The notes under the pieces: model-generated
What the model saw: the letters and a program-made list of their open reading frames with translations, nothing else
Databases searched by the model: none
Told to the model about the DNA's origin: nothing
Assembly: GCA_002498385.1 (NCBI GenBank)
Contig: DAHH01000019.1
Coordinates: forward strand, 70,530-115,150
From: Methanobacterium sp. UBA410
Lineage (GTDB): Archaea; Methanobacteriota; Methanobacteria; Methanobacteriales; Methanobacteriaceae
Reading direction: 5' to 3'
Length of the DNA: 44,621 nucleotides
Program-made: the position numbers and the translations under genes
Shown here: positions 24,598 through 32,549 of the stretch, in pieces
How positions within the stretch are numbered: position 1 is the stretch's first letter
Layout: every line of letters begins with the position of its first letter

Positions 24598-25493
24598 ATT
24601 ATACTGGAGGAATTCACAAGCACGAAGAGATGAACGAACTTATAGAAGATCTTGGTGGATTCGTGCTTCAGGAAAACACAAGCCAGATGGACTTTGTCCT
24701 GACCCTGGCTGTTCCAATTGAAGATGTGGAAAAGGTTAAGGAAAAGGCAAAGGAACTTCTTGGAACCGTTAAAATAGCTCCAATGGCCGGTACAGAGATA
24801 GCAATAGTTTCACCAACCCTTGCAAGGCAGCATCTGCCTCACTCAGCCTGTGACATATCTGAGTACCTCAGAAGGTACGGTGCAAAGGACAACATGATAG
24901 GACTTGCAAGGGGGGCTGGAAAGGGAATATCCAGGATATCCGAGGATGAAAAAAAGCTCATAGGAGAGCACGACCTGGCAGTTTTTGCCCTTGGAAGCTT
25001 CAAAGAATGCATAACCAACAAAACCCACCTATTTGAGGACATAGACATCCCTGTGGTTGTAACTGGGGCTCCAGATCTTGACGTGTCTGAAATACCCGGT
25101 GCAGATGCCTACGTGGGAGGGCTTGGCAGAATTCCACGGAGGCTTAAAAGAGGAGAGAACATAAGGGCCCTTAGAAAACTAGTTAAAGTTGTTGAAGGAA
25201 TTCTTGATAAGAAAAGGGTTGAAATGGCAGACGATCCTCCAATTGTACCTCCTATACTTGTTAAAACAGAGATAGAAAATCAGGTGCCTGCTGTAAAGGA
25301 TATTTACTCACCTCTACCCATTGTAAGCCAGCTTGATGGTGTGAGGGTTAAACTGGACTACGATAAGTACCATGAAGAGATCTCCAAGATTGTTGTGGAT
25401 GACTACGTCCTTGGAGACATTTCCGAGATAAAAAGGTCTTTCATGTACAACTATACCCTGGTTAAGCTGCTTCCAGAAACTTCAATTATCTAG
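24582..25493 (+). CDS. Methanogenesis marker protein 7
   Basis: The 303-residue protein resembles methanogenesis marker 7, a family found only in methanogens and methane oxidisers and associated with component A3a, which activates methyl-coenzyme M reductase. Recognisable stretches are MYETLNYTGGIHKHEEM at the start, IVSPTLARQHLPHSACDISEYL, and AGKGISRISEDEKKLI. There is no cofactor motif I can name, although the single HSAC cysteine-histidine pair could bind metal. The assignment is from recognition of the family, not an alignment. Its start lies inside the end of the previous gene (16-nt overlap). Confidence 0.65.
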   Translation: MYETLNYTGGIHKHEEMNELIEDLGGFVLQENTSQMDFVLTLAVPIEDVEKVKEKAKELLGTVKIAPMAGTEIAIVSPTLARQHLPHSACDISEYLRRYGAKDNMIGLARGAGKGISRISEDEKKLIGEHDLAVFALGSFKECITNKTHLFEDIDIPVVVTGAPDLDVSEIPGADAYVGGLGRIPRRLKRGENIRALRKLVKVVEGILDKKRVEMADDPPIVPPILVKTEIENQVPAVKDIYSPLPIVSQLDGVRVKLDYDKYHEEISKIVVDDYVLGDISEIKRSFMYNYTLVKLLPETSII

Positions 25494-25556
25494 ATTAGGA
25501 GAAATTCTATTATTAGGTTCTGTTATACATCTTTAAACCAGTAGGAAGGTTTTAAC

Positions 25557-26639
25557 ATGAAAAGGTTTCCTCAGTTTATAACCTTCGTTTCAATGTTTTT
25601 TATGGGTTTTTTAGCCCTCAACTACTGCGTTTTCAGTGGAATGGTGTTCCTTCTGGGTTTGCCCCAGAACAGGTTCTTCTACGTTTTGATGTTTGTTGCA
25701 GCTGCCTCATACCCTGCAGCAACACTCCTTGAAAGAATGGTTTCAAACAACTTAACAAGGTGCTTCTACACAGCTGCCTCTGCATGGATGGGTATATCCT
25801 TTTATCTGCTCTGCTTTTTGGTTATATATGGTATCCTGTCCTTTTTTGTTAAAATACCCCATGAAGCAGCGGGAATTTTAATAGGAATATTGACAAGTGC
25901 ATTGAGTATTTATTCAATTGTAAATAGCTTATTTTTAGATATAAAAGAGATAGAGATTCCTTTAAATGGTTTAAAAAGAGATTTAAGAATAGTTCAACTC
26001 AGTGACATTCATATAGGCTCCATAAGGAATTCAGGTTACATGGAACGGATCGTGGCTGAAGTAAAAAATTTAAAACCTGATCTGGTTGTAATAACAGGGG
26101 ATCTGGTTGATGGAAGTGCAAAACTGCACAGGCACACCTTCAAAGCAATAAATGATCTGGATGCACCCGTATTTTTTGTAACTGGAAATCATGATTTTTA
26201 TGAAGGAAAAGATGAAATTTTCAGAGTTTTAAGCGATACAGACCTTAAAGTTCTCACCAATGAAATTGTGGAATGTTCAGGAATCCAGATAATTGGTGTG
26301 GACTACTCATTCAGGGCTGATCATCTGGAAAAAATTCTTAAAAAACTGAATATCAATAAAAAAAAGCCATCAATCCTTTTATATCACATACCCCGGGGAT
26401 TGAAGGTTTCAAATCAAGCAGGAATTAATCTACAGCTTTCAGGTCATACACATAACGGACAGATATTTCCATTCAATTTTTTGGTCAAAATGTTTTTCCC
26501 TTACATAAAAGGACTCTATGAGTATGAAACTGAATTTTTAAAAACTTATATGTATGTTTCTCCAGGTACTGGGACTTGGGGGCCGCCAATGCGGCTTGGG
26601 TCGAGGTGTGAGATAACTTTGATCAATTTAAAAAGTTGA
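25557..26639 (+). CDS. Membrane-anchored metallophosphoesterase (YkuE/YaeI type)
   Basis: The first 130 of 360 residues contain four hydrophobic segments. The rest is a calcineurin-like phosphoesterase with all five metal-site motifs: QLSDIHIG, ITGDLVDG, VTGNHDF, YHIPRG and LSGHTHNGQ. The end YVSPGTGTWGPPMRLGS is typical of the YkuE/YaeI group, which hydrolyse UDP-sugar lipids or related phosphoesters at the membrane. Substrate here is unknown. ATG 25557 follows AGGAAGG at 9-nt distance. It lies 63 nt after methanogenesis marker 7 and may be read from the same transcript, though a functional tie is not evident. Confidence 0.87.
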   Translation: MKRFPQFITFVSMFFMGFLALNYCVFSGMVFLLGLPQNRFFYVLMFVAAASYPAATLLERMVSNNLTRCFYTAASAWMGISFYLLCFLVIYGILSFFVKIPHEAAGILIGILTSALSIYSIVNSLFLDIKEIEIPLNGLKRDLRIVQLSDIHIGSIRNSGYMERIVAEVKNLKPDLVVITGDLVDGSAKLHRHTFKAINDLDAPVFFVTGNHDFYEGKDEIFRVLSDTDLKVLTNEIVECSGIQIIGVDYSFRADHLEKILKKLNINKKKPSILLYHIPRGLKVSNQAGINLQLSGHTHNGQIFPFNFLVKMFFPYIKGLYEYETEFLKTYMYVSPGTGTWGPPMRLGSRCEITLINLKS

Positions 26640-26729
26640 ATTTAACTGAGATACAAATTGAAATATAAATGATATGTTTTTTAAATTTTCAAATAGTTTT
26701 AGATTTTTAGTTTAGATATTTTTTAGTCC

Positions 26730-26765
26730 GGATATTTCTCTTTTTTAGGATATTTCTCTTTTTTA
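26730..26765. repeat. Two perfect tandem copies of an 18-nt unit
   Basis: GGATATTTCTCTTTTTTA occurs at 26730-26747 and 26748-26765, downstream of the phosphoesterase gene. Confidence 0.95.
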
Positions 26766-27024
26766 TCTTTTAATTGCAGTTTATCTATTTAGTCTACTCT
26801 TTACTTACTCTATTCTTTACTTTTTACTTACTTTATTCTTTTTTTTTCGTGTTTAACATTCCTTCCTTAGTTTTTTTCTAATTTTGATTTGAAAAATTCT
26901 TTATTTTTTGATTTTAAAACGTTTGAATCCTTAATAAACTTTAATTGATGATTGAAGTGTGTTATACCTATTTTAAATTCTTTTCAACTGGTTGCTGGTT
27001 GGGTTTCATCAGCTTTAAATAGGA

Positions 27025-27046
27025 GTTATGAATATATATTCATAAC
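27025..27046. promoter_or_regulatory. Perfect 22-bp palindrome abutting the start codon of the decayed DUF134 copy
   Basis: The half-site GTTATGAATAT is followed directly by its reverse complement ATATTCATAAC, with no spacer. It ends exactly at the ATG at 27047. A related but less symmetric 22-nt sequence (16 of 22 identical) lies at 28131-28152, again directly before the ATG of the intact copy. A TATA-like TTTAAATA lies at 27014-27021. The position suits a repressor site at the transcription start, probably autoregulation by the DUF134 helix-turn-helix protein; this is inference. Confidence 0.6.
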
Positions 27047-27339
27047 ATGCCTGGGCCGGGATGTGCGAGAAGATATTAAGAGAACCCGCGGTGAGATGTT
27101 TTAAACCAGATACTAAAGGTAAGTAACAAGTTAATGATGCAAAAATAAGTTTAGATGAATTTGAGGCTGTGAGACTTTGAGATTATCAGCAAAAACATCA
27201 AAAAAAAGCAGCTTTGTTGATGTGAATTTCACAACTTATATTTCACAGCTTACATTTCACCGCACTATAACTCTTTTTCGCCAAAAGTTGCCAAGGCTTT
27301 GGTCGAGGAAAAATAATAAGAATTGAGGGAGGAAACTAC
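27047..27339 (+). pseudogene. Decayed helix-turn-helix (DUF134) half of a DUF134 zinc-protein paralogue
   Basis: Starting at ATG 27047 the sequence parallels the intact gene at 28153 but is broken. The N-terminus MPGPG is followed by a frameshift. The next frame then gives REPAVRCFKPDTKGK, KISLDEFEAVRL, DYQQKHQKKAALLM and ISQLIFH, matching REPQIRCFRPETID, EITLDELESVRL, DYQKIHQKKAAEMM and ISQPTFH of the intact copy. TAA at 27124 and TGA at 27178 and 27223 interrupt it, and a further stop and frame slip lie near 27265-27310. The frame then continues into the intact zinc domain at 27340. The DNA-binding half is therefore dead. Confidence 0.85.
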
Positions 27340-27651
27340 ATGACAAGTGGAAAAAAGTATAAATGCATGGCATGCGGCTTTGAATGGCACAGTCCTGAAA
27401 AGGAATATAGAAAATGTCCGGACTGTGAATCTGAAGATATATACACAGTTTCCATGGAGGAAGAAATTCCTAAAGTGATGGTACAACCGGGTTTAGGAAG
27501 GAGAAGAGGACGTGGTGCAGGAGTGGGTGCTGGTGCCCCAGCAGTTTGTAAATGCCCACAGTGCGGTTATGAATCTGAGAAAATTCCAGGAATCCCATGC
27601 AGAACACAGAAATGTCCAAAATGCGGTGTATCCCTATGTGGTGCAGGTTAG
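27340..27651 (+). CDS. Stand-alone double zinc-ribbon protein derived from a DUF134 protein
   Basis: The 103-residue protein equals the C-terminal zinc part (from residue 95) of the intact paralogue at 28153. It has CMAC and CPDC forming one ribbon, a Gly/Arg-rich linker (GRRRGRGAGVGAGAPA), then CKCPQC, GIPC, CPKCG and a final LCGAG. All zinc-site cysteines of the intact copy are kept. Compared with the intact copy, the upstream sequence has GGGAGG in place of GGGCGG and ATG in place of ATC. This creates both a ribosome site and a start codon. It is 12 nt upstream of the NifX-like gene, which has its own GGAGG. Confidence 0.72.
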   Translation: MTSGKKYKCMACGFEWHSPEKEYRKCPDCESEDIYTVSMEEEIPKVMVQPGLGRRRGRGAGVGAGAPAVCKCPQCGYESEKIPGIPCRTQKCPKCGVSLCGAG

Positions 27652-27663
27652 GAGGTAGAACTA

Positions 27664-28029
27664 ATGACTTTAATATGCGTACCCACTGAAAGCGACATTG
27701 GCCCATACTCTGAGATGTCAGCGCACTTCGGTAAAACTTCTTACCTTGTCTTTGTAGGAGTTGAAGAGAACATGATCAAAAACTACGAAGTTAAAAAATG
27801 TTTGGGAAGACACGAAGGTGGAAACAAGACTCCTGCTGAGATAATAGCAGAATCAGGTGCAGATATTTTGATCTGCGGAGGTCTGGGATCGAAGGCGGTA
27901 TCGATCTTAACTCAAAGAGGAGTAAAAATATTTTCAGGAGCTTCAGGAACTGTTGAAGATGTGATTAAACAATGGAAAGCAGGAAAACTTTCTTTGGCAA
28001 ATGAGAGTTCATGTCCAAATGACAATTGA
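27664..28029 (+). CDS. NifX/NifB-C-terminal-like (MTH1175-type) cofactor-binding protein
   Basis: The 121-residue protein is of the dinitrogenase iron-molybdenum cofactor family: MTLICVPTESDIGPYSEMSAHFGKTSYLVFV, then GADILICGGLGSKAVSIL and GVKIFSGASGTVEDVIKQW. It has the RNase H-like fold of NifX, NafY and NifB C-terminal domains, which hold Fe-S or metal cofactors during assembly. MTH1175 of Methanothermobacter is a close match by recollection. No nitrogenase genes are present in the window, so a general Fe-S or nickel/cobalt cofactor carrier role is more likely. ATG 27664 follows GGAGGTAGAACTA, coupled to the preceding zinc protein. Confidence 0.87.
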   Translation: MTLICVPTESDIGPYSEMSAHFGKTSYLVFVGVEENMIKNYEVKKCLGRHEGGNKTPAEIIAESGADILICGGLGSKAVSILTQRGVKIFSGASGTVEDVIKQWKAGKLSLANESSCPNDN

Positions 28030-28118
28030 TCTAATTTATTTTTAAACCTTGTTCAAAGCTAGATTTAGGACTAAATTTGAATTTAAAGATATATAAAGCA
28101 GTGTTTATTTTTAACAAG

Positions 28119-28152
28119 GTTTATATAGCGGTTTTGGACATATATTTTGAAC
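28119..28152 (+). promoter_or_regulatory. Promoter and operator-like site of the intact DUF134 gene
   Basis: A TATA box TTTATATA at 28119-28126 lies about 28-33 nt before ATG 28153, so transcription probably starts at the start codon (leaderless). The 22 nt between 28131 and 28152 match 16 of 22 positions of the perfect palindrome found in front of the decayed copy, at the same distance from the ATG. Confidence 0.55.
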
Positions 28153-28746
28153 ATGCCTAGGCCGAGAAGATGCAGAAGAATATTTCGAGAGCCTCAGATA
28201 CGATGTTTCAGGCCGGAAACCATTGATGAGATTGAACTTGAAGATGTGGAAATTACTTTGGATGAGCTTGAATCTGTAAGACTCAGTGACTACCAGAAAA
28301 TCCACCAGAAAAAAGCTGCAGAAATGATGGGAATTTCACAGCCAACTTTTCACAGGATAATCACCTCTGCAAGGGAAAAAGTTGCCACAGCTCTTGTTGA
28401 AGGTAAGATCATAAAAATAAAGGGCGGAAACTACATCACAGACAAAAGAAGGTGCAAGTGCAGGGCATGCGACTTCGAATGGTACAGTCCTGAAAAGAAG
28501 CATGAAAACTGTCCTGAATGTGGATCAGCAGACATATTCGTGATGTTTCAAGATGGAAAAAAAAGTTCAATTGGACAACCCGGATTTGGAGTTAGAAGAA
28601 GTTTTGGTGGTCCCGGCCGGGGTATTGGAATGCCCCTGGTCTGTAAATGTCCAAACTGTGGTTATAAAACTGAAAAAATCCAAGGGGTACCCTGCAGAAC
28701 ACAAAAATGTCCAAAGTGTGGTAAACCACTGTGTGGCGCAAATTAA
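28153..28746 (+). CDS. DUF134 helix-turn-helix protein with C-terminal zinc ribbons
   Basis: The 197-residue protein starts MPRPRRCRRIFREPQIRCFR, the hallmark of DUF134. It then has a sigma-like helix-turn-helix: LDELESVRLSDYQ, KKAAEMMGISQPTFHRIITSAREKVA. From residue 95 on it carries two zinc ribbons (CRAC/CPEC and CKCPNC/CPKCG), with a Gly-rich linker between. It is probably a DNA-binding regulator sensing metal or redox through its cysteines; this is inferred. A TTG at 28147 extends the frame by two codons, but ATG 28153 fits the TATA spacing. It sits between the NifX-like and Mrp genes and has a decayed duplicate at 27047. Confidence 0.85.
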   Translation: MPRPRRCRRIFREPQIRCFRPETIDEIELEDVEITLDELESVRLSDYQKIHQKKAAEMMGISQPTFHRIITSAREKVATALVEGKIIKIKGGNYITDKRRCKCRACDFEWYSPEKKHENCPECGSADIFVMFQDGKKSSIGQPGFGVRRSFGGPGRGIGMPLVCKCPNCGYKTEKIQGVPCRTQKCPKCGKPLCGAN

Positions 28747-28791
28747 ATTCTCAGCACTTCACTGAAAAAACTTAAAATTAATTGTGAAATC

Positions 28792-28864
28792 ATATTCATG
28801 ATAAAACAAATCAGGATATTCATGATAAAATTAAAAATCATGATATTAAAAATCATGATAATAT
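28792..28864. repeat. Direct repeats in the DUF134-Mrp gap
   Basis: ATATTCATGATAAAA occurs twice, 23 nt apart (28793 and 28816), followed by two tandem copies of ATTAAAAATCATGAT (about 28830-28859). All are non-coding and lie upstream of the Mrp promoter. Confidence 0.85.
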
Positions 28865-28885
28865 AAGATCCTGGTAAAGTTGATC

Positions 28886-28898
28886 ATTTATATAAAAT
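28886..28898 (+). promoter_or_regulatory. TATA box of the Mrp gene
   Basis: ATTTATATAAAAT about 45 nt upstream of ATG 28940 is a good archaeal TATA element, leaving a short leader that contains the GAGGAAG ribosome site. Confidence 0.5.
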
Positions 28899-28939
28899 TT
28901 ACATAAATTTACTTATGGATTGAGTAGAGGAAGAAAAGT

Positions 28940-29773
28940 ATGGCACCAGAATTAGATGAAAAGCAGAAATTGGCAATTATGGAACAGGAAATAAATATAT
29001 CAAAAAACATGTCCAGAATAAAGCATAAAATAGCTGTTATAAGTGGAAAGGGCGGTGTTGGAAAGTCCACAGTTTCTGTGAACATTGCAGCCGAACTTTC
29101 AAAGAGGGGATACACTGCAGGGATTTTAGATGCTGATATTCATGGACCTAGCGTCCCTAAAATGTTGGGAGTAAACGGTTCAATGGTGGGAATTGATGAA
29201 GACAAACTTCTACCTGTAAGAAGTGACAGCGGTATAAATGTAATGTCCATCGGGTTTTTACTTCCCTCAGAAGACGCTCCAATTATCTGGAGAGGTCCTA
29301 AAAAGGCAGGAGCAATCAAACAATTCCTTTCAGATGTTAAATGGAGTGATCTGGACGTTTTGATAATTGACAACCCTCCAGGCACAGGTGATGAACCTTT
29401 AACAGTTTTACAATCCATACCATCCATAGATGGTGTGGTTGTTGTCACAACGCCACAGTCAGTTGCAATTGATGACGTTGAAAAATCGATTAACATGGCA
29501 AAAAGTATGAAAATTAAGGTTCTTGGAGTTATAGAAAACATGTCTGGATTTGTATGTCCTCACTGCGGTGAAGAAACACCAATATTTGGTAAAGGTGGTG
29601 GAGAAAAAATGGCCAAGTCCATGGACGTCCCATTCCTGGGAAGACTGCCGATAGACCCAAGAACTCCTCTGGCATCTGATGAAGGAAAACCAATAATGAT
29701 CAAGGAACCAGAATCTCCACTTGCCAAGAACTTCTCCAAGATAATTGACGAGATAGAGTCTGAAATTAAATAA
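28940..29773 (+). CDS. Mrp/NBP35-type Fe-S cluster carrier ATPase
   Basis: The 277-residue P-loop NTPase has the deviant Walker A GKGGVGKST at residues 36-44. It has DADIHGPSVPKMLG, a Walker B-like VLIIDNPPGTGDEP, and a C-terminal CPHC pair in SGFVCPHCGEE that bridges a [4Fe-4S] cluster in the dimer. Such proteins (ApbC/Mrp/Nbp35) load Fe-S clusters on target enzymes. The start is clear: GAGGAAG precedes ATG 28940. It lies between the DUF134 regulator and the metallo-beta-lactamase gene, in a set with the NifX-like carrier, consistent with an Fe-S or metal cofactor assembly module. Confidence 0.92.
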   Translation: MAPELDEKQKLAIMEQEINISKNMSRIKHKIAVISGKGGVGKSTVSVNIAAELSKRGYTAGILDADIHGPSVPKMLGVNGSMVGIDEDKLLPVRSDSGINVMSIGFLLPSEDAPIIWRGPKKAGAIKQFLSDVKWSDLDVLIIDNPPGTGDEPLTVLQSIPSIDGVVVVTTPQSVAIDDVEKSINMAKSMKIKVLGVIENMSGFVCPHCGEETPIFGKGGGEKMAKSMDVPFLGRLPIDPRTPLASDEGKPIMIKEPESPLAKNFSKIIDEIESEIK

Positions 29774-29822
29774 GCCTTTAAAAAGGCGTCCTGAACTGAA
29801 GATGAAATCGGAAAAGGTTAAA

Positions 29823-30479
29823 ATGGACCTTAAGTTTGTCTACAACAACAGATCAAGGCTAAATGATTTTAAAACAGGCTGGGGATTTGCTGTTGTGATT
29901 GAAATGGGTGGAAACACTCTTCTTTTTGACACTGGTTGGGATGGGAACCTGCTGCTTTCAAACATGAAACTTGCAGGTGTAAATCCTGGAAGTATCCAGA
30001 AACTGGTTCTATCCCACCAGGACTGGGACCATATTGGTGGGGTGAACCACGTTCTGGCTTACAACTCTGTAGAGAAGATATATATGCCCCAATCATTCTC
30101 AAAAAACCTTAAAACTGAGCTTGGAAAGTACTCCCACCTTGTGGAAGTTTCGGGTCCAGTTGAGATCTGTGATGGAATTTACACAACAGGCGAACTTGGA
30201 ACGGGATCCAAGGTGGAGCAGTCCCTGATAATTAAAACAGGTAAAGGCTTGGTGGTTTTAACGGGATGTGCACATCCAGGACTTGGAAACATACTGAAAA
30301 CAGCAGAAACCTTTGGAAAAATCTTTGGTGTCGTTGGAGGGTTCCACAACATCTCGGATCTTGGGGTGTTTAATGGAATCCCCATGGTGATGCCCTGCCA
30401 CTGCACAGAACATGTTGAGGATATAAAAAGAACATTTCCAGAAGCTTACCATGAATGTGCAGACCTACACATTGAGTAA
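29823..30479 (+). CDS. Metallo-beta-lactamase-fold hydrolase (COG1237 type)
   Basis: The 218-residue protein has the metal site SHQDWDHIGG (HxxxDH) and later TGCAHPGLGN and PCHCTEH, completing two metal positions. This pattern matches the COG1237 group, related to the enzyme making the methanopterin precursor 7,8-dihydropterin-6-methyl aminobenzene ribofuranosyl phosphate. Function could thus be in pterin chemistry, but homologues are widespread and the assignment is only at family level. ATG 29802 starts a longer frame with no ribosome site; ATG 29823 follows AAAGGTTAAA and is preferred. It closes the cofactor module after the Mrp gene, about 50 nt downstream. Confidence 0.82.
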   Translation: MDLKFVYNNRSRLNDFKTGWGFAVVIEMGGNTLLFDTGWDGNLLLSNMKLAGVNPGSIQKLVLSHQDWDHIGGVNHVLAYNSVEKIYMPQSFSKNLKTELGKYSHLVEVSGPVEICDGIYTTGELGTGSKVEQSLIIKTGKGLVVLTGCAHPGLGNILKTAETFGKIFGVVGGFHNISDLGVFNGIPMVMPCHCTEHVEDIKRTFPEAYHECADLHIE

Positions 30480-30490
30480 AAACTATCAAA

Positions 30491-30522
30491 AACATAACTC
30501 AAAAACAACATAACTCAAAAAC
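30491..30522. repeat. Two perfect tandem copies of a 16-nt unit
   Basis: AACATAACTCAAAAAC occurs at 30491-30506 and 30507-30522, just past the metallo-beta-lactamase stop. Confidence 0.95.
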
Positions 30523-30985
30523 ATTGAAAATAATATGCTCTGACAAGATACGTCTCCAACAATTTAAAATGAGCAATAGTTTTAAAAGTGAAGATTACGA
30601 TTTTATAAATCTTTAAACTTTAAAAGTCCCTTGAACTTTAATAAATCCTATTTTCATTGGTTTTTAATTTACTAAACAATTTTTTTTATTAAATTTCTTC
30701 TTTTCTCTTAATCTTCTTTTTCTCTTAAGTTTTCACATCCTCCAACTTCCAAACTTAAAAGTTTGCTCTTCTCCTTTTAGTGCAAATGTAGTTATGCATT
30801 TCGCATTTTCTTTGATTTAAACTAGATCTATCCTAACTTTAAATAATTTTGATGGGATATTCTAAAATTTAAATTCCTAAAATTTAAACTCAATAATTTG
30901 ATCTACAGAAAAGTGCACAATAAAAAAAAGGAAAAACATAGCGTAAAAGTTTTTTAAGCTTTTATAAGTTCTGTAACTTCAATTA

Positions 30986-31017
30986 TAATAAGGGTAAACA
31001 GTAATAAGGGTAAACAG
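30986..31017. repeat. Two perfect tandem copies of a 16-nt unit
   Basis: TAATAAGGGTAAACAG occurs at 30986-31001 and 31002-31017 in non-coding DNA downstream of the rSAM gene. Confidence 0.95.
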
Positions 31018-31142
31018 AAGTCATGGGTTTTAGTATGTAATATTAAAAACAGCAATCTGATTATTGTCAACCGTTAAAAGCACTGTAAATGGCAAATTTG
31101 GCCCCCCCCTTAAATTATAGTTTAGGAATATTTTTGTGTAGT

Positions 31143-32501
31143 TTAAGAGTTTTTTGTGTCATTTTTCAGGCATTTCATCATCTGTGTAACTGTTTTGATG
31201 TGTTTACCCTGTGATTTAACTTCGTCTAAAAGGGCATTAAAAAGTTTTCCAGACATTGGAATTGGCACACTCCTCGAAACATATGATTCAAGCATTAAAT
31301 TGAATGCTCGGGCTTCTGCAACACTTAAACCCTTCACACTGTACTCTGGATCCTTCTGGATGAGAAGATCATCCTCTTCACCAGTTTCAAGGACTTCTTT
31401 TCCAAGTAAGGTTCCTGGAATGGGCTCAGCAATGCTTACAAAGTAATCATCCAGCATAAGCTCGTCTGCAAGCTCCATGGTTGCATTGAAATCTTCCTCT
31501 CCCTCGCCGGGGTAGCCCACAATGAAGGAGCCTGCTATCTTTATTCCCTGTTTTCTTGCGGATTCCACGGCTTCAATGACTCTGTCAACGGTTATTCCCT
31601 TTTTCATGTGTCTGAGCATCCTGTCGCTTCCGGATTCTATGCCAAAGTAAATCCAGCCGTTGGTGTAAAGCTTCACAGCCTCCAAAACATCGTCACTTAT
31701 CATGTCCACCCTTATGTCAGGTATGGTTAGGTTTCTAGGGCCTGTTAACTCGCTTATACCTTTTAATAAGTGGATGAAGGATTCCTCATCAACGTTCCTG
31801 AATTTACGGCTGCCGTAAAGAGAACCTGTACCTCCACTTACTGCTATACGTTTGGCACCCCTTTTGAGAAAGGCTTTAACTTCCGTGAGAATGTCTTCAA
31901 TTGAACGGCTTCTAACATCCCTGCCAAAAAAACAGGGAACCTGGCAGAAACCACAGCTTCCAGGACAGCCTCTATGGGTTTCAATGTAAACGTTGGCCCC
32001 TCTTATGTTCTCATGGGATATTTCAGCAGGTATAAATGGTAAAGGTCGTTCCATGGATGGTTTTTCAGCTGGGCCTGTTTTAACAACTCTGTCACCTTTA
32101 AGGAATGCCAGGCCGTTTACTCTCTGTAGCTTCTCATGTATGGATTCAGTGCTGCCGTTTAATGAAAGAGTTTCAACAACTTTAAGGACTGTGTTCTCTG
32201 CTTCACCGATCACCACAGCATCAACAGGCAGATATTTCAAAACAAGTTCAGGAGCCTTACTCACAGGTCCTCCAACCACCTTAAATCCCCTGATGTTCTG
32301 TATCGCTTCCCGGTACTTCAGAAGGTGTATGGTGGAATGAAGACTCAAAAACACAATATCTGCATTTATATCCCCATTAAAACCCTTTTTAAGGGTGACA
32401 TTGTAACCTGCATCTTTTAATATTCCTGCAATGAGCATTGCACCGTAATTATAAAATTCAGGACTTAAAACAGCCACCTTAATGTTTTTTGTATTGTTCA
32501 T
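31143..32501 (-). CDS. Cobalamin-dependent radical SAM protein, candidate McrA glutamine C-methyltransferase
   Basis: About 452 residues. The first 140 form a B12-binding Rossmann-like domain (IKVAVLSPEFYNYGAMLIAGILKDAG, FKVVGGPVSKAPELV, AVVIGEAENT). Next comes the radical SAM core with the cluster motif CPGSCGFC in HRGCPGSCGFCQVPCFFGR, then ISGGTGSLYG-like and GSFIVGYPGEGEED. B12-dependent radical SAM enzymes methylate unreactive carbons. Placed beside mmp10 and divergent from mcr, it is a strong candidate for the MgmA-type enzyme that makes 2-methylglutamine in McrA. This is inference from class and position. The long frame starts at 32549; ATG 32501 follows GGGGAG and begins exactly at the B12 domain. 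Confidence 0.7.
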   Translation of the reverse strand: MNNTKNIKVAVLSPEFYNYGAMLIAGILKDAGYNVTLKKGFNGDINADIVFLSLHSTIHLLKYREAIQNIRGFKVVGGPVSKAPELVLKYLPVDAVVIGEAENTVLKVVETLSLNGSTESIHEKLQRVNGLAFLKGDRVVKTGPAEKPSMERPLPFIPAEISHENIRGANVYIETHRGCPGSCGFCQVPCFFGRDVRSRSIEDILTEVKAFLKRGAKRIAVSGGTGSLYGSRKFRNVDEESFIHLLKGISELTGPRNLTIPDIRVDMISDDVLEAVKLYTNGWIYFGIESGSDRMLRHMKKGITVDRVIEAVESARKQGIKIAGSFIVGYPGEGEEDFNATMELADELMLDDYFVSIAEPIPGTLLGKEVLETGEEDDLLIQKDPEYSVKGLSVAEARAFNLMLESYVSRSVPIPMSGKLFNALLDEVKSQGKHIKTVTQMMKCLKNDTKNS

Positions 32502-32549
32502 GTTACTCCCCAAGTGTAGTGATGGTATCAATACAGTTTCGCTCTCCAT

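Larger units (their letters stand above)
26640..27046. other. T-rich intergenic region upstream of the decayed DUF134 gene
   Basis: About 407 nt without a gene. Poly-T blocks from 26740 to 26840 can end the phosphoesterase transcript. It includes a perfect 18-nt tandem duplication (26730-26765), imperfect repeats of TTACTTACTCTATTCTTT (about 26795-26835) and, at its end, a 22-bp palindrome before the decayed gene. Confidence 0.5.
30480..31142. other. Long AT-rich intergenic region between convergent genes
   Basis: About 660 nt, convergent, with no gene. Two perfect 16-nt tandem duplications (30491-30522 and 30986-31017) are present. A block around 30690-30730 with repeated CTTTT may end the plus transcript. 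A C8 run (31102-31109) stands out near the rSAM gene end. Confidence 0.5.

Noticed and set aside
31102..31109. C8 homopolymer as a phase-variable tract
   Set aside because: It lies in non-coding DNA downstream of the radical SAM gene with no frame or promoter to switch.
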